From an uncultured Bacteroidota bacterium (lineage in GTDB: Bacteria; Bacteroidota; Bacteroidia; Flavobacteriales; Flavobacteriaceae): 64,000 nt of DNA. Below are positions 17,860 to 27,870 of the stretch, piece by piece. Below the pieces are notes generated by a model, which ran no database searches, was not told the DNA's origin, and worked only from the letters and a program-made list of their open reading frames with translations. The DNA is taken from contig CACEKJ010000002.1 of the NCBI GenBank assembly GCA_902560045.1, positions 26,071 to 90,070 on the forward strand. The letters are read 5' to 3'. The position numbers were made by a program, and so were the translations under genes. The stretch's first letter is position 1. Each line of letters starts with the position of its first letter.

Positions 17860-18969
17860 CTATGAAAACATGTCTTTTACCCTGTCAAAAAAAGACTTTT
17901 CTGAACTTTCTGGTTTAGGTTCAAAATGCTCGTTGTTGGTCATTGATTCAAAAAATTGCTTTTGCTTTTTGTCCAAAGTTTTAGGAGTCCAAACATTTAC
18001 ATGAACCAGTAAATCTCCACTACCATATCCATTTATACTTGGGATACCTTTACCTCTCAATCTTAAAATTTTACCAGACTGCATTCCTGATTCTATTTTA
18101 ATTCTGACTTTTCCAGAAACTGTCTCAATTTCTTTGTTAGCACCTAATATAGCATCTGGAATACTTACATATAATTCATAATGTAGATTGTCACCTTCCC
18201 TTTGTAAATTTTTATGAGGAACTTCGTTAATCACAACTAATAAGTCCCCACTAATTCCATTTCCTGGAGCTTCATTTCCCTTACCACTAACCTTTAACTG
18301 CATATCGTCTACGACTCCAGCCGGAATGGGTATTTTAACCGTTTCCTCTTTAGAAATCATTCCATTTTCATCTGCTCCGTTTGGTCTATTATCGATTACC
18401 TGACCTGAGCCAGAACAACTAGGACATGTTGAAGACGTTTGCATTCTTCCAAGAATAGTGTTCGTTACACGAGTAACCTGTCCCTTTCCATTACATTGGG
18501 GACATGTCTTAAAAGTTGCACCGGAAGCTAATACTTTCCTTTTTACTTTTATTTTTTTCTCTACACCATTACAGATTTCATCTAAGGTTAAATTTACACG
18601 AACTCTTAAATTACTTCCCTTTACTACCCGTCTACCTTGTCCCCCTCCAAAGCCTCCAAAGCCTCCAAAAGCACCTCCAAAAATATCTCCAAATTGGCTG
18701 AATATATCATCCATATTCATTCCGCCTCCGAATCCTGCTCCACCACCTTGAAAAGCCTGATGACCAAACTGATCATATCTTGATTTTTTTTCAGGATTGC
18801 TTAGTACGTCATAAGCTTCAGCGGCCTCTTTAAATTTTTCCTCTGCAGCACTATCACCAGGATTTTTATCTGGATGATACTTTATGGCCATTTTTCTGTA
18901 AGCTTTTTTTATTTCTGAAGCAGAAGCACCTTTACTTACACCTAGTATTTTGTAATAATCTTCTTTCAT
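17860..18969 (-). CDS. dnaJ: chaperone DnaJ (Hsp40) with a reduced zinc domain
   Basis: 369 residues: J domain (1-70, HPD in [10 protein letters not shown]), Gly/Phe-rich linker (about 75-110), zinc region, and the two C-terminal beta-barrel domains. It delivers unfolded substrates to DnaK and stimulates its ATPase. Only two CxxCxGxG motifs are present (CPQCNGKG and CPSCSGSG), where canonical DnaJ has four, leaving residues for a single zinc site. From memory, other Flavobacteriia show the same reduction. It lies 1 bp downstream of grpE, a typical dnaJ-grpE operon. Confidence 0.95.
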   Translation of the reverse strand: MKEDYYKILGVSKGASASEIKKAYRKMAIKYHPDKNPGDSAAEEKFKEAAEAYDVLSNPEKKSRYDQFGHQAFQGGGAGFGGGMNMDDIFSQFGDIFGGAFGGFGGFGGGQGRRVVKGSNLRVRVNLTLDEICNGVEKKIKVKRKVLASGATFKTCPQCNGKGQVTRVTNTILGRMQTSSTCPSCSGSGQVIDNRPNGADENGMISKEETVKIPIPAGVVDDMQLKVSGKGNEAPGNGISGDLLVVINEVPHKNLQREGDNLHYELYVSIPDAILGANKEIETVSGKVRIKIESGMQSGKILRLRGKGIPSINGYGSGDLLVHVNVWTPKTLDKKQKQFFESMTNNEHFEPKPESSEKSFFDRVKDMFS

Positions 18970-18970
18970 T

Positions 18971-19486
18971 TTATTTACCTATTACAACTTTTGGATACCT
19001 AATTACTTTTTCACCCAACTTGTAACCCTTTTCAATTATATCGATTATTTTACCTTTCATATTTTTATCAGGTGAATCAATCTGAGTAACTGCCTCATGA
19101 TGATCAGCGTTAAATTCGTCACCTTTATTTATTTCAATTAGGCTTAGCCCCTTAGATTTTAATGAATCATAAAGTTTATTTTTAATTAAAACAATTCCTT
19201 TTAAAATTTCATTGTCTTTATCTTTTTCAATCTCAATTGAAGCTCTGTCGAAGTCGTCTAAAACCGGAAGCAAAGAAATCATTACTTCTTCACTTGCTGT
19301 AGAAAATAATTCAATCCTCTCTTTAGCAGTCCTTCTCTTGTAATTCTCAAACTCAGCAAAAAGCCTTAGAAACTTATCTTTCTCTAGTTTAATCTGATCT
19401 TCAAGATTAATTTCATCTGTCTGTTTTTCGACAGGATCGATTTTTTCCTCCTTATCAAGTTTTTTATTAGATTTCTTTTTAGACAT
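18971..19486 (-). CDS. grpE: nucleotide exchange factor GrpE
   Basis: 171 residues: a charged, disordered Lys/Glu-rich N-terminus (1-35), a long coiled coil (about 35-95, including [20 protein letters not shown]) and the C-terminal beta domain with FNADHHEAV and the terminal [18 protein letters not shown]. GrpE releases ADP from DnaK and acts as a thermosensor. It leads the grpE-dnaJ unit; the 59-bp gap to the next upstream gene on this strand may hold its promoter. Confidence 0.95.
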   Translation of the reverse strand: MSKKKSNKKLDKEEKIDPVEKQTDEINLEDQIKLEKDKFLRLFAEFENYKRRTAKERIELFSTASEEVMISLLPVLDDFDRASIEIEKDKDNEILKGIVLIKNKLYDSLKSKGLSLIEINKGDEFNADHHEAVTQIDSPDKNMKGKIIDIIEKGYKLGEKVIRYPKVVIGK

Positions 19487-19545
19487 TGTTATTTTTTTAA
19501 AGTTTAGTACAAAATTGAAGCCACATTAAAATTAATGCCAAAATG

Positions 19546-20451
19546 TCACTTTAAAATATTTATCAGTGCGCTTTCAATATCAGTAAAATGAAACTTGTAA
19601 CTGGTTGATGCAATTTTTTCACTAGATATCTTTTGACTTTTAAAAAGGATAGTATGCATTTTTCCAAAAATAATTTTGAAAAATAGTTTTGGAACAGGCA
19701 TTAAAAAATAAACATTACCTCTAATTTTTGAAATGGTTTTGGTAAATGTAAAATTTGAAATGGGATTTGGAGCAACACCATTGTAAATACCATTTAATTT
19801 CATAGAAGCAGCATGCAAAAATATTCCAGAAATATCATTTATATGAATCCACGATTGCCATTGCTTACCAGACCCAAAATAAACACCAAAACCAAATGAC
19901 ATGGGCTGAATCGTTTGTTTTAATACACCTCCTTTATTTGACAAAACCAATCCAATCCTAATTATAGAAACATTTTTAATAATATCATTAAAGGAATTTG
20001 TAGCTTGTTCCCACTCCTTTATCACATCTGCTAAAAAATATTTGCTTCTTTCAGTCTCATTTTCATCAAATTCTTTGTCATAAGAAGTTGGGTAAGCTCC
20101 AATTCCACTTGCTGAAACAATGGAATCAATCTTTATTTTATTTTTTATTAATGTATTCTTTAAAAATCTCAAGCTATTTACCCTACTGCTAAGTATAATT
20201 CTTTTATTTGTTTTGGTCCAAAGTCTAAAAATAGATGCACCAGACAGGTTAATTATGACACTAACACCTTCAAAACACGAAAGGTCAATAATATTTTTTT
20301 CAGGGTTCCAATAAAAACCTTTACAATTTAACAGACTATTAATTTTCCTCTTACTAGTTGTTAAAAAATTTATCTTAATATTTCTTTTAAGACAATCTTC
20401 CACAATTTGAGATCCAATCAGTCCAGTTGCGCCAGTGATTAATATTTTCAT
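19546..20451 (-). CDS. TIGR01777/YfcH-type SDR epimerase-like protein
   Basis: A 301-residue extended-SDR protein. The Rossmann motif ITGATGLIGSQI (5-16) binds NAD(P). Family signatures are FYWNPEK near 47, INLSGA, WQSWIHINDISG and a C-terminal DUF1731-like segment (MPVPKLFFKIIFGKM). The biochemical role of this widespread family is not established. It is a single leftward gene, divergent from ilvE over about 50 bp. Confidence 0.88.
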   Translation of the reverse strand: MKILITGATGLIGSQIVEDCLKRNIKINFLTTSKRKINSLLNCKGFYWNPEKNIIDLSCFEGVSVIINLSGASIFRLWTKTNKRIILSSRVNSLRFLKNTLIKNKIKIDSIVSASGIGAYPTSYDKEFDENETERSKYFLADVIKEWEQATNSFNDIIKNVSIIRIGLVLSNKGGVLKQTIQPMSFGFGVYFGSGKQWQSWIHINDISGIFLHAASMKLNGIYNGVAPNPISNFTFTKTISKIRGNVYFLMPVPKLFFKIIFGKMHTILFKSQKISSEKIASTSYKFHFTDIESALINILK

Positions 20452-20463
20452 TTATTTATAAAG

Positions 20464-20496
20464 TTGAAGTAAATATAATTTAAATGATTAATTTTG
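20464..20496 (+). promoter_or_regulatory. candidate promoter for ilvE (TTG, 22 bp, TAATTTTG)
   Basis: TTG at 20464-20466 and an exact TAnnTTTG at 20489-20496. The implied transcript start (about 20502) lies after the first possible ATG (20498) but before the second (20519), which favours the second start. Confidence 0.45.
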
Positions 20497-20518
20497 CATG
20501 AATTTTATTCCTTTTAAT

Positions 20519-21574
20519 ATGGACCACAATTTGAAAATTTTAAAAACTGAAAAAAGTAAAATACAGGATGTAGATTTTAATAACTTTTCGTTTGGATCTG
20601 TATTCACAGATCACATGTTTGAATGTGATTTTATTGACGGTAAATGGATAAATCCAATAATTAAACCCTACCAAACTATTTCGGTTGAACCCTCGGCAAG
20701 TGTATTTCATTATGGTCAAGCTATTTTTGAGGGAATGAAGGCATACAAAGACAAAAACGATGAGGTTTGGTTATTCAGACCTGATCAAAATTTTGAAAGA
20801 ATCAATAGGTCTGCAGTAAGGATGGCCATTCCAGAATTTCCAAAGGATTTATTTTTTGAGGCACTTACAAAACTCGTTGACCTTGATAGGGATTGGGTTA
20901 AAAAAGGAGAAGGGAGATCACTTTATATAAGGCCTTTTGTTATCGGAAATGAATATGCTATTCAAGCCGTTCCTTCAAAAAGCTATAAGTTTATGATCAT
21001 TTGCGCACCAGCAACCCTATATTACACCAAAAAATTGAAGGTTAAAGTAGCTGACAAGTTTAGTAGAGCTGCTTCTGGCGGTGTAGGATATGCTAAAGCA
21101 GCGGGTAACTATGCTGGTCAGTTCTATCCAACAAATCTTGCTAAAAAGGAAGGTTTTGACCAAATAATATGGACAGATTCAAACGAACACAACTATTTGG
21201 AAGAAGCAGGTACTATGAACGTATTTTTTAGAATCAATGATACACTAATAACCGCTCCAACTACTGATACAATTCTAGATGGAGTAACTAGGAAAAGTAT
21301 CATTCAAATAGCAAAAGATAATGGAATTTCTGTTGAGATTAAAAAACTAAAAATTGAGGAATTAAAAACGGCAGCAAAAAACGGCAGCCTAAAAGAGATT
21401 TTTGGAGCTGGAACAGCAGCTGTGGTTAGTGAAATAAAGGCTTTTCAACATAAAGGGGAACTTTATGAATTAGAGACACAAAATGATTCTTATGCTCAAA
21501 GATTAAAAGGAAATTTAGTTGGAATACAAACCAATGAACTTGACGATCCGCACAATTGGAGATTCAAGATTTAA
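20519..21574 (+). CDS. ilvE: branched-chain amino acid aminotransferase
   Basis: A class IV PLP aminotransferase, 351 residues from the ATG at 20519 (358 if the ATG at 20498 is used). Typical blocks: PSASVFHYGQAIFEGMKAY, YIRPFV, AKAAGNYAGQF (the PLP lysine is K in GYAKAAGNY), NYLEEAGTMN and FGAGTAAVVS. It interconverts branched-chain amino acids and 2-oxoacids using glutamate. I prefer the second ATG because the candidate promoter places the transcript start between the two and because family N-termini align from there. It converges on the MazG-like gene with a 4-bp tail overlap. Confidence 0.93.
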   Translation: MDHNLKILKTEKSKIQDVDFNNFSFGSVFTDHMFECDFIDGKWINPIIKPYQTISVEPSASVFHYGQAIFEGMKAYKDKNDEVWLFRPDQNFERINRSAVRMAIPEFPKDLFFEALTKLVDLDRDWVKKGEGRSLYIRPFVIGNEYAIQAVPSKSYKFMIICAPATLYYTKKLKVKVADKFSRAASGGVGYAKAAGNYAGQFYPTNLAKKEGFDQIIWTDSNEHNYLEEAGTMNVFFRINDTLITAPTTDTILDGVTRKSIIQIAKDNGISVEIKKLKIEELKTAAKNGSLKEIFGAGTAAVVSEIKAFQHKGELYELETQNDSYAQRLKGNLVGIQTNELDDPHNWRFKI

Positions 21575-21957
21575 TTGTCTAGAATTCCCTTGATGTCGGG
21601 TTTAAAATAATTGGGCCCTTTTAAAACTTTACCATCCTCTCTATATATCGGATTTCCATCATCACCTAATTTACTCATATTACTATTTTGTATCTCACTA
21701 AATACCTCGTCGATTTTATGTTGCATTCCGTGCTCTATAATAGTACCGCAAAGAATATAAAGCATGTCTCCAAGAGCATCAGCAACTTCAACCATATCAT
21801 TATTATTAGCTGCCTCTAAGTACTCTTCATTTTCTTCTTTCATTAAATTGAAACGCAAATTGTTTTTATTAGTACCCAAATCTGCTTTTGGTTGATCTAA
21901 ATAATCTAACTTAAATGCTTTATGAAATTCTTTCACAGCTAATATTTTGTCTTTCAT
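21571..21957 (-). CDS. MazG-like nucleotide pyrophosphohydrolase
   Basis: 128 residues, all-alpha. It shows the metal-binding pattern of the MazG/dUTPase-2/PRA-PH superfamily: EENEEYLEA followed by VEVADALGDMLYI (E-x2-E then E-x2-D, residues about 40-70). Such enzymes hydrolyse nucleoside triphosphates or related compounds to the monophosphate and PPi, often as house-cleaning. The C-terminal KLGDDGNPIYREDGKVLKGP block is typical of a subfamily annotated only as NTP pyrophosphohydrolase. The substrate cannot be assigned. Confidence 0.8.
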   Translation of the reverse strand: MKDKILAVKEFHKAFKLDYLDQPKADLGTNKNNLRFNLMKEENEEYLEAANNNDMVEVADALGDMLYILCGTIIEHGMQHKIDEVFSEIQNSNMSKLGDDGNPIYREDGKVLKGPNYFKPDIKGILDN

Positions 21958-21999
21958 GATATTAATTTATTTTAATATTTATTAGTTTCGCAAAAAAAA

Positions 22000-22185
22000 A
22001 TGTTTTCACAAGGTCAATTAATTTTTGCATTATTATTTACTATATGCTTCTCTATAATTTTATTTATAGCTTATAAAAAAGATGCTAAACTTCACAAAAA
22101 ATATTATAAAGGAAGTGCCTGGGTTTTACTAGCATTTATTGGATTTATTGGCTTGATAGCAGCTATAAAATTTATTTTTGTTTAA
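22000..22185 (+). CDS. small two-helix membrane protein, conserved hypothetical
   Basis: 61 residues: TM1 (about 6-25), a short basic loop (KKDAKLHKKYYKG) and TM2 (about 41-60). It is divergent from the MazG-like gene (42-bp gap) and followed by crcB on the same strand 79 bp later. I recall similar small proteins with this loop in other Flavobacteriia, which supports a real gene, but no function is known. Confidence 0.65.
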   Translation: MFSQGQLIFALLFTICFSIILFIAYKKDAKLHKKYYKGSAWVLLAFIGFIGLIAAIKFIFV

Positions 22186-22264
22186 GCTAACTTAACTAAA
22201 AAAAAGATTTCTTTTTTAAGAATTATAATCAAAGTATTAACAGTAAATTAGATAGTATAAATTT

Positions 22265-22636
22265 ATGAAAGGTTTTCTATTAGTTTTTTTGGGTGGTGGT
22301 CTTGGAAGTGGGCTAAGATATTTGATTTCTAATGTTATGAGTCAATATTCAAAAGTCTTACCCTATGGAACTTTCACTGTGAACATTATAGGGTGTTTAT
22401 TAATGGGGATTATACTTGGATATGCTCAAAAAGAAAATGCCCTAAATAGTAGCCAGACACTTTTATTAGTTACAGGGTTTTGTGGGGGATTCACAACATT
22501 TTCAGCTTTTGCTAATGAGAACTTAGAATTAATAAAAAACGGTGAAATATTTAACTTTTCTATTTATACAATCGGATCTTTTCTAATCGGGGTTTTAGCT
22601 GTTTTTATCGGATTATACCTAACAAAGAATATTTAA
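22265..22636 (+). CDS. crcB: fluoride ion channel CrcB/FluC
   Basis: 123 residues with four TM helices. Hallmarks: GGGLGSGLRYL near the N-terminus, PYGTFTVNIIGCLLMG (channel Asn) and GFCGGFTTFSAF (the sodium-site and Phe-box region). A double-barrelled dimer exports fluoride and prevents its build-up. Its length matches the family. No fluoride riboswitch is recognised in the 79-bp leader. It converges on the DUF1684 gene with a 2-bp gap. Confidence 0.95.
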   Translation: MKGFLLVFLGGGLGSGLRYLISNVMSQYSKVLPYGTFTVNIIGCLLMGIILGYAQKENALNSSQTLLLVTGFCGGFTTFSAFANENLELIKNGEIFNFSIYTIGSFLIGVLAVFIGLYLTKNI

Positions 22637-22638
22637 AA

Positions 22639-23241
22639 TTAATTCCTAATAAAATTTTTAACTCCCGCTTCGATTCTGGTATTTAGGAAATTTTTTCTCG
22701 GAACAATTGGACAGGAGAAATTCTCATCATAAACGCACTTAGGATTATATGCTTTATTAAAATCAATAATTATTGAGTCAGTTCCGTTAAGGAACAAATC
22801 TAAATATCTTCCCCCTCCGTATGTTTCATTTTCGTTAGTCTCATCTAAAAAAGGAAGAAATAAATAATTTTCATATCCCTCTACTCCTTCATATTCAAGA
22901 TTTTCATAAACCGATAATTCAAATTCTTTATCTGTTATTTGAAAAAATAAATCAGCATATTTTCTTACATCAGCAGGAATATCAGTGGTTGTTTTCATTT
23001 TAAAAGGAAGACTTTCTTTTGTTTCTTCAATTTTAGCTTTTACAACATATATGGAATCAAACTCAAAAAAATCTAATCCTTGAAAATTTTTTAAATCCTT
23101 TGGTTTTAAGGGTGATACTGATGCGTCTTTAAAATAATTATTTACCTGCCTTTGATATTCAGTTAAATTAACATCTTGGTATCTTTTCTCCTCTCTACAA
23201 GAAAAAGAAAAAATAATGACTAGTAATAACAAAATTCTCAT
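22639..23241 (-). CDS. DUF1684 lipoprotein
   Basis: 200 residues. A lipoprotein signal (hydrophobic 2-11, lipobox FSFSC, Cys 15) precedes a DUF1684 domain with typical blocks YGGGRYLDL, FNKAYNPKCVYDENFSCP and TRIEAGVKNF. The function of DUF1684 is not established. It is a single gene, divergent from the M14 peptidase gene over about 83 bp. Confidence 0.85.
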   Translation of the reverse strand: MRILLLLVIIFSFSCREEKRYQDVNLTEYQRQVNNYFKDASVSPLKPKDLKNFQGLDFFEFDSIYVVKAKIEETKESLPFKMKTTTDIPADVRKYADLFFQITDKEFELSVYENLEYEGVEGYENYLFLPFLDETNENETYGGGRYLDLFLNGTDSIIIDFNKAYNPKCVYDENFSCPIVPRKNFLNTRIEAGVKNFIRN

Positions 23242-23324
23242 AGTTTGTAAAATTAAAAATATACTTCAAAATCGAATCAATAAATTTTAATTATTAAATT
23301 TATCATTCCCCAAAATTCAAAATT

Positions 23325-25847
23325 ATGAGATTAATACTTAGTTTAACTACATTAATATTATGTTTAAATAATCTAATTGCTCAGGACTATTTTCTGGAGA
23401 ATAATGGTCCATACAATGAAAATATACAAAGTCCAGAGGAATTTCTAGGATATGAAATTGGCTTTGAACATACACGCCATGATTTAATTGTTTCTTATTT
23501 AAATTATTTATCTAACTCCTCAAAAAAAGCCGAAATAATTAAATATGGTGAATCTCATGAAGGTAGGGATCTTATTATGCTTACAGTATCCTCAATGAAT
23601 AACTTGAGTAATCTTGACAAAATAAAGCAAGAGCATCTTAAGTACACCGTACCCAAATCCAATCTTGAAGTCAATAAAAATTTACCAGTGATTATCAATC
23701 TCGGTTACGGGGTACACGGCAATGAGCCATCTAGTGCCGAAGCTGCAATGTTAGCTGCATATACCTTAGTGGCATCAGAAAATATTAAAATCAAAAGATT
23801 AATTGAAAACTCAGTAGTTTTTATTGACCCAACTATTAACCCAGACGGAAGAGACAGGCATTCACAATGGGCAAATCAATACAAATCAATAAATCTTGTT
23901 GCTGATAGTAATGATGCTGAACATAATGAAATGTGGCCAAAAGGAAGAACAAATCACTATTGGTTTGATTTAAATAGAGATTGGTTATTAGCAATTAACC
24001 CCGAAAGCAGAGGAAAACTTAAATGGTATCATAGTTGGTACCCAAATGTGGTTACTGATTTTCATGAAATGGGAACAAATAGTAATTACTTTTTTGAACC
24101 AATGAAAAGAAATGCATCTTTGAAACCATTAATTCCTGATGAAAACTATAGCGTTTTAAGTCCAATTTTTGCAGAATACTATGTGAAAGCCTTAGATAGT
24201 ATTGGATCATTTTATTATACAAAAGAGTCTTTTGATGAAACCTACCCTGGTTACGGATCTTCATATCCTGATGTTCAGGGAGCTGTAGCTATTTTGTTTG
24301 AACAAGCAAGTTCTAGAGGACATCTTCAAGAAACAAATTACGGCACAATGTCTTTTGGGTTTACGATAAGAAATCAATATTTATCAAGTATAGCTACTGT
24401 TGAAGCAGCAGTTGACAATAAAGATTTATTAAGGGATTACCAAAGAAGATTTTTTAATTCTTCGGTAAACGAATTTAAAGACGAAAAAATTAAAGCATAT
24501 GAGTTTGGAGACATGTATGATCAAAACAGAAATAAAGCCTTCATCGACAAACTTCTAATGCATAAAATTAAGGTATATAATAGCAAAGGAAAATTTGTAG
24601 TTCCTGTAAATCAAGGACAGTCTAGGATGGTTAAAAACTTCTTTGAAACACATAGTAAATATGTAGATAGCGTATATTATGATGCATCTGCATGGAGTGT
24701 TTCTAACATATACAATATGAAGTCCAAGAAATTAAAAAGTTTTTTTGGAGAATCCGAAATAAAAAGCACCGAAAATTTTATAAAAAATATCAAGGTAAAT
24801 AAGTCAAACTATGCATATATTTTAGATTGGGATGACTACAATGCTGCTGCTGCGCTTAACCTTTTACAAAAAAATGAAATTATTACCTATTCGGCTTTCA
24901 AACCTTTCAGCGTAAAGGTTAACGGAACAAAATCGATTAAGAAATTCAATTACGGTTCAGTGCTAATTCCTGTTAGCAAACAAAATATATCCTCTGAAAA
25001 ACTATTTTCAATCGTGAAAGAAATGCAGGAAAAATATGATGTACCAGTTTATAATTCTGAGTCAGGATATAGTATAAACGGTATTGATCTTGGTAGCAAC
25101 AACTTTAGAATAAATAAGCCAGTAAAGGTTGCGATGCTTATTGGTGAAGGAGTAAATTCTTATGAAGCCGGTGAGGTGTGGCATCTGTTAGATACACGTA
25201 TTGGAATGCCTCTTACTAAAATTAGACTTGATCAATTTTCAAGAATTTCTTTAGATAAGTATACAACTTTAGTTATGGTTTCAGGGTCATATGATCAATT
25301 GGATAATAAACAAATTGATAAAATTAAAAATTGGGTTGAAGACGGAAATACACTTATTACGATTGCTAAAGGATCAAGTTGGGCTATTGATAGTGATTTA
25401 ATCAATGAAACTCTTGTTAAATCTAAAAATGATACCACATATTCAAGAAAAAGATATGTAGATGCCAGTGAACATATTGGAAGAGAAAGAATTGGAGGTG
25501 TAATTCTTAATGCTGATTTAGACTTGACACATCCCCTTGCCTTTGGATACCATGATAAATCAATACCTGTTTATAAAAATAATAATGTTTTTATAAATAA
25601 AACCAAGGATGATTATTCATCAGTAGCGATTTATTCTGAAGACTTTCACATTGATGGTTACATTTCTGAATTAAATAGAAAAGAATATATTCCTGGTGCA
25701 GCTTCTTTAATTGTTTCTAATGTTGGATCAGGTAGAGTAATAGTTTTTGCCGATAATCCAAACTTTAGAGGAACTTGGTACGGAACAAACAAATTATTTC
25801 TAAATGCTATATTTTTGGGTGATAATATTTCTGTTCCGTCAAAATAA
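23325..25847 (+). CDS. secreted M14-family zinc carboxypeptidase
   Basis: 840 residues with a signal peptide (1-19, ending LIAQD). The peptidase M14 domain is N-terminal: zinc ligands H and E in GYGVHGNEPSSAE (about 127-139), the substrate-binding region with NPDGRDRH and DLNRDWL, a third zinc-type histidine in VTDFHEMG, and a candidate catalytic Glu in LFEQASSRG. The C-terminal half (about 430-840) includes a class I glutamine amidotransferase-like fold (VSGSYDQLD). The protein should digest peptides in the periplasm or outside. It is followed 11 bp later by a secreted amidohydrolase in the same direction. Confidence 0.9.
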   Translation: MRLILSLTTLILCLNNLIAQDYFLENNGPYNENIQSPEEFLGYEIGFEHTRHDLIVSYLNYLSNSSKKAEIIKYGESHEGRDLIMLTVSSMNNLSNLDKIKQEHLKYTVPKSNLEVNKNLPVIINLGYGVHGNEPSSAEAAMLAAYTLVASENIKIKRLIENSVVFIDPTINPDGRDRHSQWANQYKSINLVADSNDAEHNEMWPKGRTNHYWFDLNRDWLLAINPESRGKLKWYHSWYPNVVTDFHEMGTNSNYFFEPMKRNASLKPLIPDENYSVLSPIFAEYYVKALDSIGSFYYTKESFDETYPGYGSSYPDVQGAVAILFEQASSRGHLQETNYGTMSFGFTIRNQYLSSIATVEAAVDNKDLLRDYQRRFFNSSVNEFKDEKIKAYEFGDMYDQNRNKAFIDKLLMHKIKVYNSKGKFVVPVNQGQSRMVKNFFETHSKYVDSVYYDASAWSVSNIYNMKSKKLKSFFGESEIKSTENFIKNIKVNKSNYAYILDWDDYNAAAALNLLQKNEIITYSAFKPFSVKVNGTKSIKKFNYGSVLIPVSKQNISSEKLFSIVKEMQEKYDVPVYNSESGYSINGIDLGSNNFRINKPVKVAMLIGEGVNSYEAGEVWHLLDTRIGMPLTKIRLDQFSRISLDKYTTLVMVSGSYDQLDNKQIDKIKNWVEDGNTLITIAKGSSWAIDSDLINETLVKSKNDTTYSRKRYVDASEHIGRERIGGVILNADLDLTHPLAFGYHDKSIPVYKNNNVFINKTKDDYSSVAIYSEDFHIDGYISELNRKEYIPGAASLIVSNVGSGRVIVFADNPNFRGTWYGTNKLFLNAIFLGDNISVPSK

Positions 25848-25858
25848 ATTCAGAAAAT

Positions 25859-27439
25859 ATGAAAAAGTTTATAACCTTATTTGTTATTATAATCTCAACC
25901 AGTATTTATTCTCAGGAAAAATATTTAGGTGATGGACCATTTGATCAACTCATAATAAGAGGAGTGACTCTGATTAACGGAGATGGATCACCGCCGAGAG
26001 GGCCTGTTGATATTGTAGTTGAAAACAATATCATTAAGAATATTAAAAGTGTTGGTTATCCTGGCGTTGAAATTAAAGATTCACGTAGGCCCGTATTAAA
26101 AAAGGAAGGATATGAATTAGATGCAAACGGAATGTATCTTCTTCCTGGATTTATTGATATGCATGGTCATATTGGTGGAACTGGTCAGGGTGCAGATTAT
26201 GATTATGTATTTAGATTATGGATGGCCCATGGAATTACTACAGTTAGAGAACCTGGTGGAAGAGGAATAGATTGGGCATTGAATCTTAAAAAACTAAGCG
26301 CAGAGAATAAGATTGTTGCTCCTCGGATTTTTGCTTATACAAGTTTTGGTCAAACCGGGAAAAATTTTAATCCTTTAAATGGTGCACCTATTAGTAATCC
26401 TGAAATGGCGAGAAGTTGGGTAAGAGCAAATGCGAAAAAGGGTGCAGACGGAATTAAGTTTTTTGGAGCAGAACCCGAAATAATGAGTGCAGCACTCGAC
26501 GAAAATAAAAAATTAGGATTAGGATCTGCAGCTCATCATGCACAACTTAGTGTAGCAAGATGGAACGTCTTGAACTCGGCAAGAGCAGGTTTAACTTCAA
26601 TGGAGCACTGGTATGGGTTACCTGAAGCTTTATTTAATGATCGAGTTGTACAAGATTATCCATTTGATTATAATTATCAGAATGAACAACATAGGTTCGA
26701 AGAGGCTGGAAAATTGTGGAAACAAGCAGCTGAACCTTACTCTGATCACTGGAATAATGTCATGAATGAGTTGATTTCATTAAATTTTACAATCGTTCCA
26801 ACTTTTAATATATATGAAGCCAATAGAGATTTACATCGAGCACGAAGAGCAGAATGGCATGAGGACTATACTTTACCTTCATTGTGGAAGTTTTATGAAC
26901 CAAGTAGAATATCTCATGGATCTTATTGGCACTACTGGGGTACGGAACAAGAAGTTGAATGGAGAGATAATTACAGACTATGGATGAAATTCATTAATGA
27001 ATTTAAAAACAGAGGAGGTAGAGTATCTACGGGTTCTGATTCTGGTTTCATATATCAACTTTACGGATTTGCTTATGTAAGGGAATTAGAATTATTAAGA
27101 GAAGCTGGATTTCATCCCTTAGAAGTAATTAAGTCAGCTACTCTAAACGGAGCTGAAGCTTTGGGAATGGATGATAAAATTGGAAGTGTTCAAATCGGTA
27201 AACTAGCTGATTTTGTAATTACTGAAGAAAATCCTTTGGAAAACTTTAAATCTCTATATGGAACTGGTGCAATTAAATTAAACGAAAATAATGAAGTAAC
27301 AAGAGTTGGGGGTGTAAAATACACTGTAAAAGACGGAATTATTTTTGATGCAAAGCGTCTCTTAGCTGAGGTCAAAGAAATGGTTAATGAAAAAAAGTCT
27401 GAGGAAAACTGGAAATTAAAACAACCTGGAATTAAATAG
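25859..27439 (+). CDS. secreted amidohydrolase-superfamily enzyme
   Basis: 526 residues: signal peptide (1-18, ending YSQEK), then a TIM-barrel amidohydrolase. Metal ligands can be seen: HxH in GFIDMHGHIGG, HH in SAAHHAQLS, a further His in SMEHW, and Asp in STGSDSG. The C-terminal KIGSVQIGKLADFVI with the composite beta-sandwich is typical of imidazolonepropionase- or prolidase-like members. It hydrolyses an amide or C-N bond; the substrate is unknown. Adjacent placement after the M14 carboxypeptidase suggests a joint role in peptide or cyclic-amide use. Confidence 0.88.
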   Translation: MKKFITLFVIIISTSIYSQEKYLGDGPFDQLIIRGVTLINGDGSPPRGPVDIVVENNIIKNIKSVGYPGVEIKDSRRPVLKKEGYELDANGMYLLPGFIDMHGHIGGTGQGADYDYVFRLWMAHGITTVREPGGRGIDWALNLKKLSAENKIVAPRIFAYTSFGQTGKNFNPLNGAPISNPEMARSWVRANAKKGADGIKFFGAEPEIMSAALDENKKLGLGSAAHHAQLSVARWNVLNSARAGLTSMEHWYGLPEALFNDRVVQDYPFDYNYQNEQHRFEEAGKLWKQAAEPYSDHWNNVMNELISLNFTIVPTFNIYEANRDLHRARRAEWHEDYTLPSLWKFYEPSRISHGSYWHYWGTEQEVEWRDNYRLWMKFINEFKNRGGRVSTGSDSGFIYQLYGFAYVRELELLREAGFHPLEVIKSATLNGAEALGMDDKIGSVQIGKLADFVITEENPLENFKSLYGTGAIKLNENNEVTRVGGVKYTVKDGIIFDAKRLLAEVKEMVNEKKSEENWKLKQPGIK

Positions 27440-27441
27440 TT

Positions 27442-27861
27442 TTAATGGCAGCCGTGTCCCCATTTTTTTAACCTGTAATAATTATAAGGTAGAGGAGTTA
27501 TAAACCCTACAAATAACATAATTGGTATAACCCACCAGGTTAATTTTGCCCCTCCTGTAAGAATAACATCTATAATATTCATTGATGCTTCCATAGCTAT
27601 CATACTTATAAAACTCATGCCAATTGCAACCTTGAAAGCCTCCCTTAAGTTCATTTGTCTAAAAAGAATAAATGTTTCAAGTAAAATACTAGTCAATAGC
27701 CCATTTGTTATGGCTAAACCCATAATTTGCCAGGTCAATAATGAATGTTCAACTGTTTGAAAATAAAATATTGTACCAAAATCACCTATGCTACAACCTA
27801 GCAAACACCAAAGAGTATTAATAGAAGCTTTTTTCCAAGTATGTTGACAATTCCAATTCAT
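27442..27861 (-). CDS. DUF4396-like membrane protein
   Basis: 139 residues with four hydrophobic helices. The block ASINTLWCLLGCSIGDFGTI near the N-terminus, MIAMEASMNIIDV in the third helix and PLPYNYYRLKKWGHGCH at the C-terminus resemble DUF4396 proteins. The Cys/His pairs (CQH at 5-7 and HGCH at the end) could bind metal. The role is unknown. It lies 9 bp downstream of the PqqB-like gene on the same strand. Confidence 0.7.
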   Translation of the reverse strand: MNWNCQHTWKKASINTLWCLLGCSIGDFGTIFYFQTVEHSLLTWQIMGLAITNGLLTSILLETFILFRQMNLREAFKVAIGMSFISMIAMEASMNIIDVILTGGAKLTWWVIPIMLFVGFITPLPYNYYRLKKWGHGCH

Positions 27862-27870
27862 ATTTTTAAA

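Noticed and set aside
18458-18751. Pro-rich frames opposite the dnaJ Gly/Phe region
   Set aside because: Antisense reading of Gly codons gives Pro-rich frames; no independent coding support.
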